This document shows positions 1 to 5,025 of a stretch of DNA of 5,025 bases, one piece after another (position 1 is the stretch's first letter; each line of letters starts with the position of its first letter). Source of the DNA: JBBSVE01 sp038233815 (GTDB lineage: Bacteria; Pseudomonadota; Alphaproteobacteria; Rhodobacterales; Rhodobacteraceae); the NCBI GenBank assembly GCA_038233815.1, contig JBBSVE010000194.1:1-5025 (forward strand), read 5' to 3'. The notes below the pieces were generated by a model that saw only the letters and a program-made list of their open reading frames with translations, was not told the origin of the DNA and searched no databases. Made by a program: the position numbers and the translations under genes.

Positions 1-90
1 GACGAATGCGCCGTGACCGTCGACATCGACCGGACGCCGGAACGCGTGGTGGTCGCGATCGAGGCCGACCTTGCGGCCCTGCCGGGATGA
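1..90 (+). CDS. C-terminal end of an unidentified protein (possibly DUF1905-like), cut by window start
   Basis: Reading from the first base gives an open frame of 29 codons ending in TGA at 88-90. The visible tail contains VTVDIDRTPERVVVAIEADLA followed by LPG, an alternating beta-type pattern and then an acidic DLAAL segment. This resembles the end of the DUF1905 beta-barrel domain of the YdeI/OmpD-associated family, where a GDxVxVxLExDxxPRxVxVPxDLAAAL pattern is common; this comparison is from memory and tentative. The start and most of the protein lie outside the window. It is on the same strand as the DUF475/TerC gene and ends 79 bp before that gene's preferred start, so the two could be co-transcribed. 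Confidence is fair that it is coding and low for the family. Confidence 0.55.
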   Translation, partial: DECAVTVDIDRTPERVVVAIEADLAALPG

Positions 91-155
91 GGGGTTCACT
101 TCCGCCCGACGCCGCCCCACGTTGAGCGCGGGCCACCGGTCCGTGTGGAAGTGGG

Positions 156-161
156 CGGAGA
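156..161 (+). promoter_or_regulatory. Ribosome binding site deciding the DUF475/TerC start
   Basis: A purine-rich CGGAGA (GGAG at 157-160) lies nine bases before the ATG at 170. The only earlier in-frame ATG, at 71, would overlap the upstream gene's end and add 33 hydrophilic arginine-rich residues with no family resemblance. The site therefore supports 170 as the real start. Confidence 0.6.
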
Positions 162-169
162 GCAACCGG

Positions 170-1207
170 ATGCGTGAGACCTATGGCTATTTCCGGTGGG
201 CGGTCTGGTTCACCGTCCTCGGTCTCAGCGGGTCTTTCTGGCTCGGCTGGGCGTTCGAGGGCAGCCTTTCGGGGGCGCTGCGTTTTCTCTTCATCGGCGC
301 GGTTCTCGCGGTGCTGGAGATCTCGCTGTCGTTCGACAACGCCATTGTGAACGCCAACAAGCTCCAGACCATGACTCCGGAATGGCAGCGCCGGTTCCTG
401 ACGTGGGGTATCGTCATCGCCGTCTTCGGAATGCGGATCGTGTTCCCGCTTCTCGTCGTGGTGGTCGCGGCGGAGGTCGGCCCGCTCGACGCGCTGCGGA
501 TGGCCGCGACGGAGCCCGCGCGCTACGCGAGCCTGATCGCCGATGCGCATCTGAGCATTTCGGCCTATGGCGGCACGTTCCTGATGATGGTCGGGCTGAC
601 GTATTTCGTCGACGCCGCCAAGGACGTGCACTGGATCGCCCCGGTGGAGCGCTGCATGGCGCGGGCGGGCTGCGTGCGCGGGCTCGCCGTCGGGATCGTG
701 CTGGCGGTAATCGCCGCCATGGCCCTTCTGCTGCCGGGGGAGGAGCGGGACGATTTCCTCTTTGCCGCGCTGTCGGGGCTCGTGACGTTCCTCGCGGTGG
801 GGCTTGTGGGGCGACTGCTCGATGCCACCGGCGGGGCGACCGACGTGGCGGTGAAGGGCGGCGTCGGCGCGTTCGTCTATCTGGAGGTACTCGACGCCTC
901 CTTCAGCTTCGACGGCGTGATCGGCGCGTTCGCGCTGACGCAGAACCTGTTCCTCATTGCCATCGGGCTGGGGGTGGGCGCGATGTTCGTGCGCTCCATG
1001 ACGATCATGCTGGTGGAAAAGCGCACCCTGACCGCGTTCCGCTATCTGGAGAATGGCGCCTTCTGGTCGATCCTCGTGCTGGCGGCGATCATGTTCGCCC
1101 AGACCATGACGGAGGTGCCCGAGGTCGTGACGGGCCTGCTGGGCGCGTCCCTGATTGCTGCATCCTTCGCGGCCTCCCTGCGCCACAACCGGGTCGCTGC
1201 GCGTTGA
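170..1207 (+). CDS. DUF475 / TerC-family integral membrane protein
   Basis: This is a 345-residue polytopic inner-membrane protein. The sequence shows about nine hydrophobic segments (roughly residues 10-28, 37-55, 79-101, 131-147, 171-188, 196-214, 230-245, 255-277 and two near the C-terminus, some of which may be re-entrant). It has the internal duplication typical of the TerC/DUF475 superfamily. The first half has an acidic motif with Glu50 and then SFDNAIVNA (Asp56, Asn57). The second has Glu239, Asp242 and then FSFDGVIGAFALT (Asp248). Paired membrane acidic residues suit metal-ion transport, and some TerC relatives have been linked to tellurite resistance or Mn2+ export; the substrate of the DUF475 branch is not established, so no specific function is assigned. 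The ATG at 170 is chosen for its ribosome binding site and because transmembrane segment 1 starts soon after. No tellurite-resistance genes are next to it. The gene converges on the rhodanese gene, three bases apart, and appears intact. Confidence 0.88.
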   Translation: MRETYGYFRWAVWFTVLGLSGSFWLGWAFEGSLSGALRFLFIGAVLAVLEISLSFDNAIVNANKLQTMTPEWQRRFLTWGIVIAVFGMRIVFPLLVVVVAAEVGPLDALRMAATEPARYASLIADAHLSISAYGGTFLMMVGLTYFVDAAKDVHWIAPVERCMARAGCVRGLAVGIVLAVIAAMALLLPGEERDDFLFAALSGLVTFLAVGLVGRLLDATGGATDVAVKGGVGAFVYLEVLDASFSFDGVIGAFALTQNLFLIAIGLGVGAMFVRSMTIMLVEKRTLTAFRYLENGAFWSILVLAAIMFAQTMTEVPEVVTGLLGASLIAASFAASLRHNRVAAR

Positions 1208-1210
1208 GGC

Positions 1211-1603
1211 TCAGGATTTGCGGCTGACCTCCTCCACCGGCATGCCCGCCTCGCGCCACGCTGTGAAGCCGCCTCCGATATGGGCCACGTCCGCCAGCCC
1301 CATGTCATGCGCGGTCTTCGCGCCAAGGGCAGATCGCCAGCCCATCGCGCAATAAAAGACGAACCGTTTCGGCGCTGCGAAGGCTGCGTGGTGATAGGGG
1401 CTCTCAGGGTCGATCCAGAACTCCAGCATCCCGCGCGGGCAATGGAGCGCGCCGGGGATGCGCCCCTCCCGCTCCAGTTCGCGCCGGTCGCGCAGATCGA
1501 CGATCTGAACGCCGGGATCGTCCCGCAGCGTCGCCGCCTCCGAGACCGAAACCGTGTCGATCCCCGTCTCGGCCTCCGCCACCATGTCCTTGACGCGCTT
1601 CAT
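1211..1603 (-). CDS. Single-domain rhodanese-like sulfurtransferase
   Basis: This 130-residue protein has one rhodanese homology domain and no signal peptide or membrane segment, so it is probably cytoplasmic. Residues 17-40 give the entry strand and the VDLRDRREL motif, followed by GRIPGALHCPRGMLEF (47-62), the usual substrate-loop approach. The active-site loop is FYCAMGWRS, with Cys85 as the persulfide-carrying cysteine in a six-residue CAMGWR loop, the size expected for sulfur rather than phosphate substrates. The HIGGGFTAWREAGMPVE ending (108-124) is the classic domain terminus. Members move sulfane sulfur from a donor such as thiosulfate to cyanide or a protein thiol; the physiological partner cannot be read here. 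GGAGG at 1611-1615 lies seven bases before the ATG and fixes the start. The gene is monocistronic as far as visible, convergent with the DUF475/TerC gene, and has a dyad about 85 bp upstream. Confidence 0.93.
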   Translation of the reverse strand: MKRVKDMVAEAETGIDTVSVSEAATLRDDPGVQIVDLRDRRELEREGRIPGALHCPRGMLEFWIDPESPYHHAAFAAPKRFVFYCAMGWRSALGAKTAHDMGLADVAHIGGGFTAWREAGMPVEEVSRKS

Positions 1604-1688
1604 CGGAAAACCTCCATTTGGACCGTGCGCAGCGCACCACGCGGATGCAAGCGTCGAATGCGCCGGGACGCCGCCATACCGGCCTCGT

Positions 1689-1706
1689 CATGTACTGCGT
1701 TACATG
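1689..1706. promoter_or_regulatory. Perfect 6-bp dyad upstream of rhodanese gene, candidate operator
   Basis: CATGTA (1689-1694) and TACATG (1701-1706) form a perfect inverted repeat with a six-base centre, 86 bp upstream of the rhodanese ATG. The size and placement would suit a dimeric repressor site in the rhodanese promoter region. No convincing -35/-10 pair was identified, and no regulator gene is in the window. It could equally be chance: six-base arms are short. The rest of 1604-1767 holds no gene I recognise. Confidence 0.3.
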
Positions 1707-1767
1707 GGTCGCCGACTGAAACCAACCGTGCAAAGAGCTTGGATCATCGTTGAACGCGGCGCGATTG

Positions 1768-1775
1768 CGCTCCGG
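1768..1775. repeat. Candidate IS target-site duplication, left copy
   Basis: CGCTCCGG occurs here and again at 3177-3184, flanking the IS256-family element; eight bases is the usual duplication length for this family. The last two bases overlap the outermost GG of the left inverted repeat, and the right copy lies one base beyond the right inverted repeat. The exact element boundary is therefore ambiguous by one to three bases. Confidence 0.45.
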
Positions 1776-1799
1776 AGCTATGCGGGATTTTGGGTGACG
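1774..1799 (+). repeat. Left terminal inverted repeat of the IS256-family element
   Basis: This 26-bp end pairs with the reverse complement of 3150-3175. The outer nine bases GGAGCTATG and inner eight GGGTGACG are identical at both ends. The nine bases between them differ at seven positions, giving 19 of 26 matches. It lies on the transposase 3' side, eight bases beyond the stop codon region. Confidence 0.8.
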
Positions 1800-1807
1800 C
1801 AGCCTGA

Positions 1808-3078
1808 TCAAGCGGCGCGGTTTTCGGTGTCGTTTTCGGCGACACCGTCGGTGAATGTGACGCCTTCGATGACCAAAGGCGACTGGTTCACACCCTTCAG
1901 GCGGCGCCATGTTTTCGCGGCGGCCTGAACGAGCGTGAAGACCATCAGCTTCGCGGATTTCTGCGACAGCGCCCCCTTGGTCCGAACTGTTCTGTGCCTG
2001 ACGGTGGCGAACACGCTCTCCATTGGGTTACTCGTGCGCAGGTGATCCCAGTGAACGGCTGGGAAGTCGAAGAAGGCGAGGAGCGCCTCGCGATCCTTGT
2101 TCAGGCACGTGACCGCCTTCTCGTATTTCGCTCCGTATTTTTCGGCGAAGGTTTCCATGGCGGCTTCGGCCGCGGCACGGGTCTCGGCCTGCCAGACCTC
2201 TCGCAAGTCGGCCTTCACTGTTGGCTGCATCGAATTCGGAAACTTGTTCAGGACATTGGCGATCTTGTGGACCAAACATCTTTGATGACCTGTGCCGGGA
2301 AAGACCTCGTCGAGTGCTCTTCCAGAACCCCATCGCCCCGTCGCCAACGGCGACTTCCGGCGGGACGGCAAGCCCGCGGGACTTGATGTCGACCAGCAAC
2401 TCCCGCCAGCTCTGCGCACTCTCCCGGAAGCCGACCTGGAAACCCCACAAGCTCCTTCTTGCCTTCGGGTGGGGCGCCCGGAATGACCAGGATGCACTCG
2501 GCCTGCGGCTCCATCCTGGCCTGCAGGTAGACGCCGTCAGCCCACATGTACATGTAGCGCCGAGCCGGGAGATCGCGGCGTTGCCATCGGTCATACTCCT
2601 GCTGCCACTCCCCGGTCAGGCGCGAGATGACGCTTGGCGACAGGTTCGGTGCATCCGTCCCCAAGAGCGCGGCCAGCGCCTCCTGGAAGTCGCCGGTGAA
2701 AATGCCGCGCAGGTAGAGCACGGGCAGCAGCGCATCGAGGCTTTTCGAGCGCCGCGCCCATTTCGGCAGGATCGCCGAGGTGAAGCGGATCTTCTGCCCG
2801 GTCGGCACGTCGGCGGCGCGGTCGCGCACCTTGGGGCGGCTCACCGCGAGCGCGCCGATCCCGGTCTGGATGCTCCGCTCTGGCCCGTATCCGTGCCGGA
2901 CAACACGCTGCCGCCCATCCGGCAGCGCTTCTTCGGCATGTTGCGTGACGAAGGCGTCGGCTTCCGCACGCAGCGCGACGGTCAGCATCCGGCGCGCGCC
3001 GTCCCGCGCGATCTCGGTCAACGGATCATCCACAGATTCCGGCTGACGCAGGGCGATGATGTCGGTATCATTCTTCAT
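1808..3078 (-). pseudogene. IS256-family DDE transposase, broken by two single-base insertions
   Basis: Translation begins at ATG 3078 (MKNDTDIIAL), with AAGGA upstream, and ends at TGA 1808-1810. Correcting two single-base insertions restores a continuous 422-residue protein, the normal family length. The first insertion is an extra A in the AAA run at 2440-2442 (+ strand), after KKELVGF. The second is an extra T at about 2318, after GAMGFWK. The reconstructed protein has the catalytic triad Asp181 (WADGVY), Asp246 (VGDGAMGFW) and Glu353 (SNPMESVFATVRHRT). Spacings of 65 and 107 residues fit IS256-type transposases. The conserved HQRCLVHKIANVL block is also present, with Leu where Trp is usual. 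As it stands each catalytic residue lies in a different frame, so the unshifted product would have about 213 correct residues and then a missense tail. Residue conservation is otherwise high, pointing to recent inactivation or to sequencing error. Confidence 0.9.
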
Positions 3079-3149
3079 AGGCGTATCGTTCCTTCTGGAA
3101 GTTCTGGCAGGCTTGGACACCCGCCACGATACGCCGCCTTCTCAAACAC

Positions 3150-3175
3150 CGTCACCCATTTCCAGTCATAGCTCC
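3150..3175 (-). repeat. Right terminal inverted repeat of the IS256-family element
   Basis: Read on the - strand it begins GGAGCTATG and ends GGGTGACG, matching 1774-1799 at 19 of 26 positions. It lies 72 bp upstream of the transposase ATG, leaving room for the element's own promoter. Confidence 0.8.
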
Positions 3176-3176
3176 A

Positions 3177-3184
3177 CGCTCCGG
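3177..3184. repeat. Candidate IS target-site duplication, right copy
   Basis: CGCTCCGG here repeats 1768-1775 exactly. Removing the element plus one copy would rejoin the flanks as a single site running from the GCGCGATTG on the left to CAGGATGATT on the right. One unmatched A (3176) separates it from the recognised inverted repeat. Confidence 0.45.
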
Positions 3185-3448
3185 CAGGATGATTGATCGA
3201 CAAAAGGCGTCATCTGGCCGACAGACGTGAATGTGGAGGCTGCGGGCGGAAGATGGCATGCAACAAGCCCGGTGATAGCGATGTGCACCAACGGCCCGAT
3301 GCCTGAATGTCTCTCTCTCCGCCAATGTTGAGGCCGGCGGCGTCAGGGTCTTTCAACAGAATGAAGAACTTCCGCGACCGGAGATGAACACCCGCCCTTG
3401 CCGGACCAGTGCGGCACGCCTCTTGCGCGATCGCCAGACTCTGACATC
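3185..3448. other. 264-bp stretch with no recognisable gene
   Basis: This lies between the right end of the IS and the stop codon of the BKACE gene. The longest open frame (3452-3210, -) overlaps the end of BKACE and gives an unfamiliar 80-residue sequence rich in Arg and Ser with no domain pattern. I judge it not to be a gene. No strong hairpin followed by a T-run was seen for either flanking gene. It may be residue of a deleted region, in keeping with decay to its right. Confidence 0.5.
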
Positions 3449-4213
3449 TCATCTTGTAAGGTCGCCTAGCCTCACGATCTCTGCGATCCGTTCGGCATTG
3501 TCGGCCGCCAGCGTTCCATCGGCGCGGTGGATGTTGTTCTCGAACCCTGCCCGCATCTTGCCCCCGGCGGACCGTGCTTTGAGGAGACAGGCGGTTTCAT
3601 GGTGCCCGAAGGCGCAGACCGCCCAATCCAGCTGTCCGAGCGGCGTCAGGACGCCGAGAGCGGCGGCAAGATCCGAAGGCATGGCCGCCCGGACATCGTA
3701 CTGACCCAACACGATCAGAACCATCGGACCCGGCGGAACCGTCTTTTGCTCGACGAGGCGGACGAGGCGGGCGGCATCGTCTGCATCATAGAGGATATGC
3801 TGGATAGCCATGTCTCGTTCGACCGCATCATGGTAGAACCGATGCAGCCCGACGATGTCATCGTCCGCGGCCATCTCCCTCAACGCAACCGAGACCGCCT
3901 CGGCTCGAAGTTCGCCCACCAGCGCACGCTGCTCGGCAGGCGTGTAACGGCCGACGGCTTCGGTCGTGACCTGCACCGCCATATCCGGCACCGCCCGCGC
4001 CATTTCGGCAAGCAACTCGCGGTAGAGACCCGCGTCGAGGGTGTGGTGTCCTTCGGCGTTGCGCACATGCGCGTGGAGGCCGTCTGCGCCGGCGTCAAAG
4101 CACGCGCGTGCCGTGGCGACCGTCTCCGCGATCGTTACGGGCAGTGCTGGATGGTCCGATTTGGCTCGCCTCGCGCCATTCGGTGCCACCATCAGCCGCG
4201 GCAGAGGTCTCAT
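3449..4213 (-). CDS. BKACE / 3-keto-5-aminohexanoate cleavage family enzyme (DUF849)
   Basis: This 254-residue protein belongs to the beta-keto acid cleavage enzyme family, TIM-barrel metalloenzymes that condense a beta-keto acid with acetyl-CoA to give acetoacetate and a new CoA ester. Visible family marks are APNGARRAKSDHPALPVT near the N-terminus (residues 10-27), GADGLHAHVR with His47 and His49, and MRAGFENN with Glu225. The HxH pair and this Glu are the expected zinc ligands by comparison with the characterised Kce enzyme. FGHHE (202-206) also matches the family. It is somewhat shorter than many members (about 270-310) but has both ends. Its ATG at 4213 overlaps the stop of the upstream aminotransferase remnant as ATGA, with GGTGG seven bases before, suggesting translational coupling. 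The substrate cannot be read from sequence; the neighbours suggest an amino- or N-methyl-substituted keto acid. It is the only apparently intact gene of the cluster. Confidence 0.9.
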   Translation of the reverse strand: MRPLPRLMVAPNGARRAKSDHPALPVTIAETVATARACFDAGADGLHAHVRNAEGHHTLDAGLYRELLAEMARAVPDMAVQVTTEAVGRYTPAEQRALVGELRAEAVSVALREMAADDDIVGLHRFYHDAVERDMAIQHILYDADDAARLVRLVEQKTVPPGPMVLIVLGQYDVRAAMPSDLAAALGVLTPLGQLDWAVCAFGHHETACLLKARSAGGKMRAGFENNIHRADGTLAADNAERIAEIVRLGDLTR

Positions 4214-4467
4214 GCCGCGACCACCGTTTCGATGGCGCGTGACAGCACGTCGATCTGGTCCTCTTCGATGATGGCCAAAGGTGCGAGCAGCACCTGATCG
4301 CCGCTTTGGCCATCGATTGTTCCGCCCCTCGGGTAACACATGAGTCCATCCTCCATCGCCGCGGTCTTTCCCCGTCGATCCCCGATCTGGTCGATCAGGC
4401 AAAACCCCTCTCCGCCCACGGCAGTCGGATAGGTGGCATGGCTGTTGCGCGGGACGATTGCGGCCAT
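4210..4467 (-). pseudogene. Class-III PLP aminotransferase remnant, N- and C-termini joined by internal deletion
   Basis: The open frame gives 85 residues. Residues 1-31 (MAAIVPRNSHATYP, then AVGGEGFCLIDQIG) match the N-terminal strand region of class-III (ornithine/GABA-type) aminotransferases. Residues from about 37 (AAMEDGLMCYPRGGTIDG, then GDQVLLAPLAIIEEDQID) match the extreme C-terminal domain, where GLMCYPMGGTIDG and DHVLLAPP are common. Full-length enzymes have about 440-450 residues, so roughly 355-365 are missing. The loss includes the whole PLP-binding large domain with its catalytic lysine, so aminotransferase activity is impossible. The deletion kept the reading frame, and the stop overlaps the BKACE start (ATGA), so coupling may survive. 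The ATG at 4467 is the only ATG before an in-frame stop at about 4505, with only a weak GAGA-type ribosome site. Before the deletion it probably fed BKACE by transaminating an amino acid to a keto acid. Confidence 0.8.
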
Positions 4468-4568
4468 GATGCGTCTCAGATGTTTGAACGATGCGAAGAT
4501 CCTTCATGGATCGGATCGGCATGTGAATATCAATGCAGCGTCGTCGTTATGGAGCGGCGGATCTGAAC

Positions 4569-4576
4569 GGAAGGAA
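4569..4576 (+). promoter_or_regulatory. Orphan ribosome binding site of the GlnH-like remnant
   Basis: GGAAGGAA lies just before the signal-peptide-like coding segment, but no ATG, GTG or TTG follows in frame until TTG at 4611. The expected start position, about 4581, reads CAT CGG. This suggests that the original start codon was lost. The region 4468-4580 should also have held the divergent promoters of this gene and the aminotransferase; no clear -35/-10 pair was seen. Confidence 0.4.
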
Positions 4577-4580
4577 CGAT

Positions 4581-4843
4581 CATCGGATCCGCTTCGCCCG
4601 CGCGTCCGCCTTGGCGGCGACCACCGCAACAGCTCAGGAGACGCTGATCGTGGCGAAGGATAACACTTCTTTTCCGTTCGGAGTTGCAAGGGGCGATAAA
4701 TACGTCGGCTTCGATACGTTCAAGACGCCATCGCCCAAGAGATCGGACATGAGTGCGACCTTCGCGCGATGGTTCTCTCCGGCATCGCTCCCGCGCTCCA
4801 GACCGGACAGATTGATGTCACGCGGACCGGAATCATGATCAAG
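4581..4843 (+). pseudogene. GlnH-like amino-acid ABC transporter substrate-binding protein, truncated and frameshifted
   Basis: The first part (frame from 4581) shows a signal-peptide-like ASALAATTATA with a likely cleavage before QETLIVAKDN. PFGVARGDKYVGFD follows, close to the PFEFKQGDKYVGFD block of E. coli GlnH. After Asp at 4713-4715 the frame is lost: homology resumes two frames over at 4724 with DAIAQEIG and continues through SGIAPALQTGQID to GIMIK at 4843. The eight bases 4716-4723 replace the twelve that normally encode VDLW, so about four bases are missing. Family members have about 240-280 residues; only about the first 80 mature residues are present, and everything after the first-lobe GITIK-type strand is gone. 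The sequence then switches to an unrelated antisense gene. It would have bound a polar amino acid or related solute in the periplasm. The ATG at 4533 precedes the ribosome site and is unlikely to be the true start. Confidence 0.8.
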
Positions 4844-5025
4844 CCCGCCTGCGCCATGTCACACATGTCGGCCTGCCCCGATGTCAGCACCTGCTCCACG
4901 ATCTGGGATTGTCTGGTGCGCGCGATGACGAAATCCGGATGTCTCAGCATCGCCGCACAGGGCGCGGACCAGGCCTGCGGCACCGACATCGGCAGCACGA
5001 TATGCACCCTCTCCACGGGGCGGGA
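4844..5025 (-). pseudogene. NADH:flavin oxidoreductase (Old Yellow Enzyme type) fragment, 3' truncated, cut by window end
   Basis: On the - strand an open frame enters from the right edge and reads LPMSVPQAWSAPCAAMLRHP, then IARTRQSQIVEQVL and SGQADMCDMAQAG. This follows the end of the FMN-binding barrel in OYE-type oxidoreductases, where APYAAxIR..., VIATGRIxxPxxAEQxL and GxADMVxMxRAxIADP are usual. Sequence identity with the family ends at about 4844: instead of IADP the frame runs into the reverse strand of the GlnH-like remnant and continues without meaning to 4720. The usual Gly-Arg of the VxGRI motif is degraded to Ala-Arg, and the Tyr after SAP is Cys, so drift has begun. Relatives include amine dehydrogenases and N-methyl-amino-acid demethylases with an added Fe-S and NAD(P)-binding half, but the subfamily cannot be set from 60 residues. 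The N-terminal part may continue beyond the window. Confidence 0.65.

Larger units (their letters stand above)
1774..3175 (-). mobile_element. IS256-family insertion sequence, about 1.4 kb, probably non-autonomous
   Basis: The element has a single transposase gene filling almost all its length, imperfect 26-bp inverted repeats at both ends, and a candidate 8-bp direct repeat outside them. All three are as expected for IS256-family elements of about 1.3-1.5 kb. It sits between the rhodanese promoter region and an unassigned 264-bp stretch, and I see no coding sequence that it clearly splits. Both ends and the whole transposase length are preserved, so the insertion seems fairly recent. Two frameshifts disable the gene, so movement would need transposase supplied in trans by another copy. 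Boundaries could be off by one to three bases. Confidence 0.87.

Noticed and set aside
97..153. Seven-base inverted arms (CACTTCC / GGAAGTG) between the first two genes as a terminator
   Set aside because: The loop would be over 40 bases and there is no T-run after it.
71..169. N-terminal extension of the DUF475/TerC protein starting at ATG 71
   Set aside because: It overlaps the upstream gene's end, is arginine-rich and unlike the family, and the ATG at 170 has a proper ribosome binding site.
196..1227. Long + strand open frame overlapping the membrane protein gene
   Set aside because: It is an arginine/glycine-rich shadow frame of a GC-rich gene with no domain pattern; the 170-1207 frame has clear family motifs.
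2310..2446. Programmed frameshifting in the transposase
   Set aside because: IS256-family transposases are made from one frame, no slippery heptamer with a downstream structure is evident, and two shifts in the same direction at different sites are better explained by indels.
3210..3452. 80-residue - strand open frame downstream of BKACE
   Set aside because: No recognisable domain, overlaps the BKACE stop, and no convincing ribosome binding site.
4214..4522. 103-residue N-terminal extension of the BKACE frame to ATG 4522
   Set aside because: The extension is a shadow of the aminotransferase remnant in the adjacent frame; BKACE homology begins at the ATG at 4213.
4533..4838. 101-residue + strand open frame as a genuine small secreted protein
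   Set aside because: Its N-terminus precedes the ribosome site and its C-terminal third is out of frame with the substrate-binding protein homology that continues in another frame.
4720..5016. 98-residue - strand open frame as a real gene
   Set aside because: Its first part matches an oxidoreductase fragment, but its last ~40 residues are only the antisense of the GlnH-like remnant.

Overview
The DNA is GC-rich, with codon use and protein similarities (a DUF475/TerC-type membrane protein, a BKACE/DUF849 enzyme, an IS256-family transposase ending in GVAENDTENRAA) typical of Alphaproteobacteria. A Rhodobacteraceae-like chromosome or megaplasmid is my best guess, but this is inference from family resemblance and not a database match.

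Left part (1-1603) is ordinary and intact. It holds the last 29 codons of a + strand gene (possibly DUF1905-like), a complete + strand DUF475/TerC-family integral membrane protein (170-1207), and a complete - strand single-domain rhodanese (1603-1211). The last two converge with only three bases between their stop codons. A short perfect dyad (1689-1706) lies upstream of the rhodanese gene.

Middle part (about 1774-3175) is a full-length IS256-family insertion sequence. It has imperfect 26-bp terminal inverted repeats and a candidate 8-bp target duplication. The - strand transposase (3078-1808) carries two separate single-base insertions, at about 2440-2442 and about 2318. These place the three catalytic residues of the DDE triad in three different reading frames, so this copy should not make its own transposase unless the indels are sequencing errors. 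Between the IS and the next gene is 264 bp in which I recognise no gene.

Right part (3449-5025) looks like the ruin of a small-molecule (probably amino acid or amine) catabolic and uptake cluster. One gene is intact: a BKACE/3-keto-5-aminohexanoate cleavage family enzyme (4213-3449, -). Directly upstream, and overlapping it by ATGA, is an 85-residue remnant of a class-III aminotransferase in which the N-terminus is joined in frame to the C-terminus with almost all of the enzyme missing. Divergent from it is the first part of a GlnH-like periplasmic amino-acid-binding protein with a lost or poor start, one frameshift and no C-terminal two thirds. It runs head-on into the C-terminal part of an FMN-dependent NADH:flavin oxidoreductase (Old Yellow Enzyme type) on the opposite strand, which continues past the right edge.

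Taken together, a transporter, an aminotransferase, a flavin oxidoreductase and a BKACE enzyme would form a plausible uptake-and-degradation pathway for an amino or N-methylated compound. Here deletions, an inversion-type junction and frameshifts have broken everything but BKACE. I saw no tRNA, rRNA, CRISPR array, phage genes or clear candidate for an undescribed defence or mobile system.
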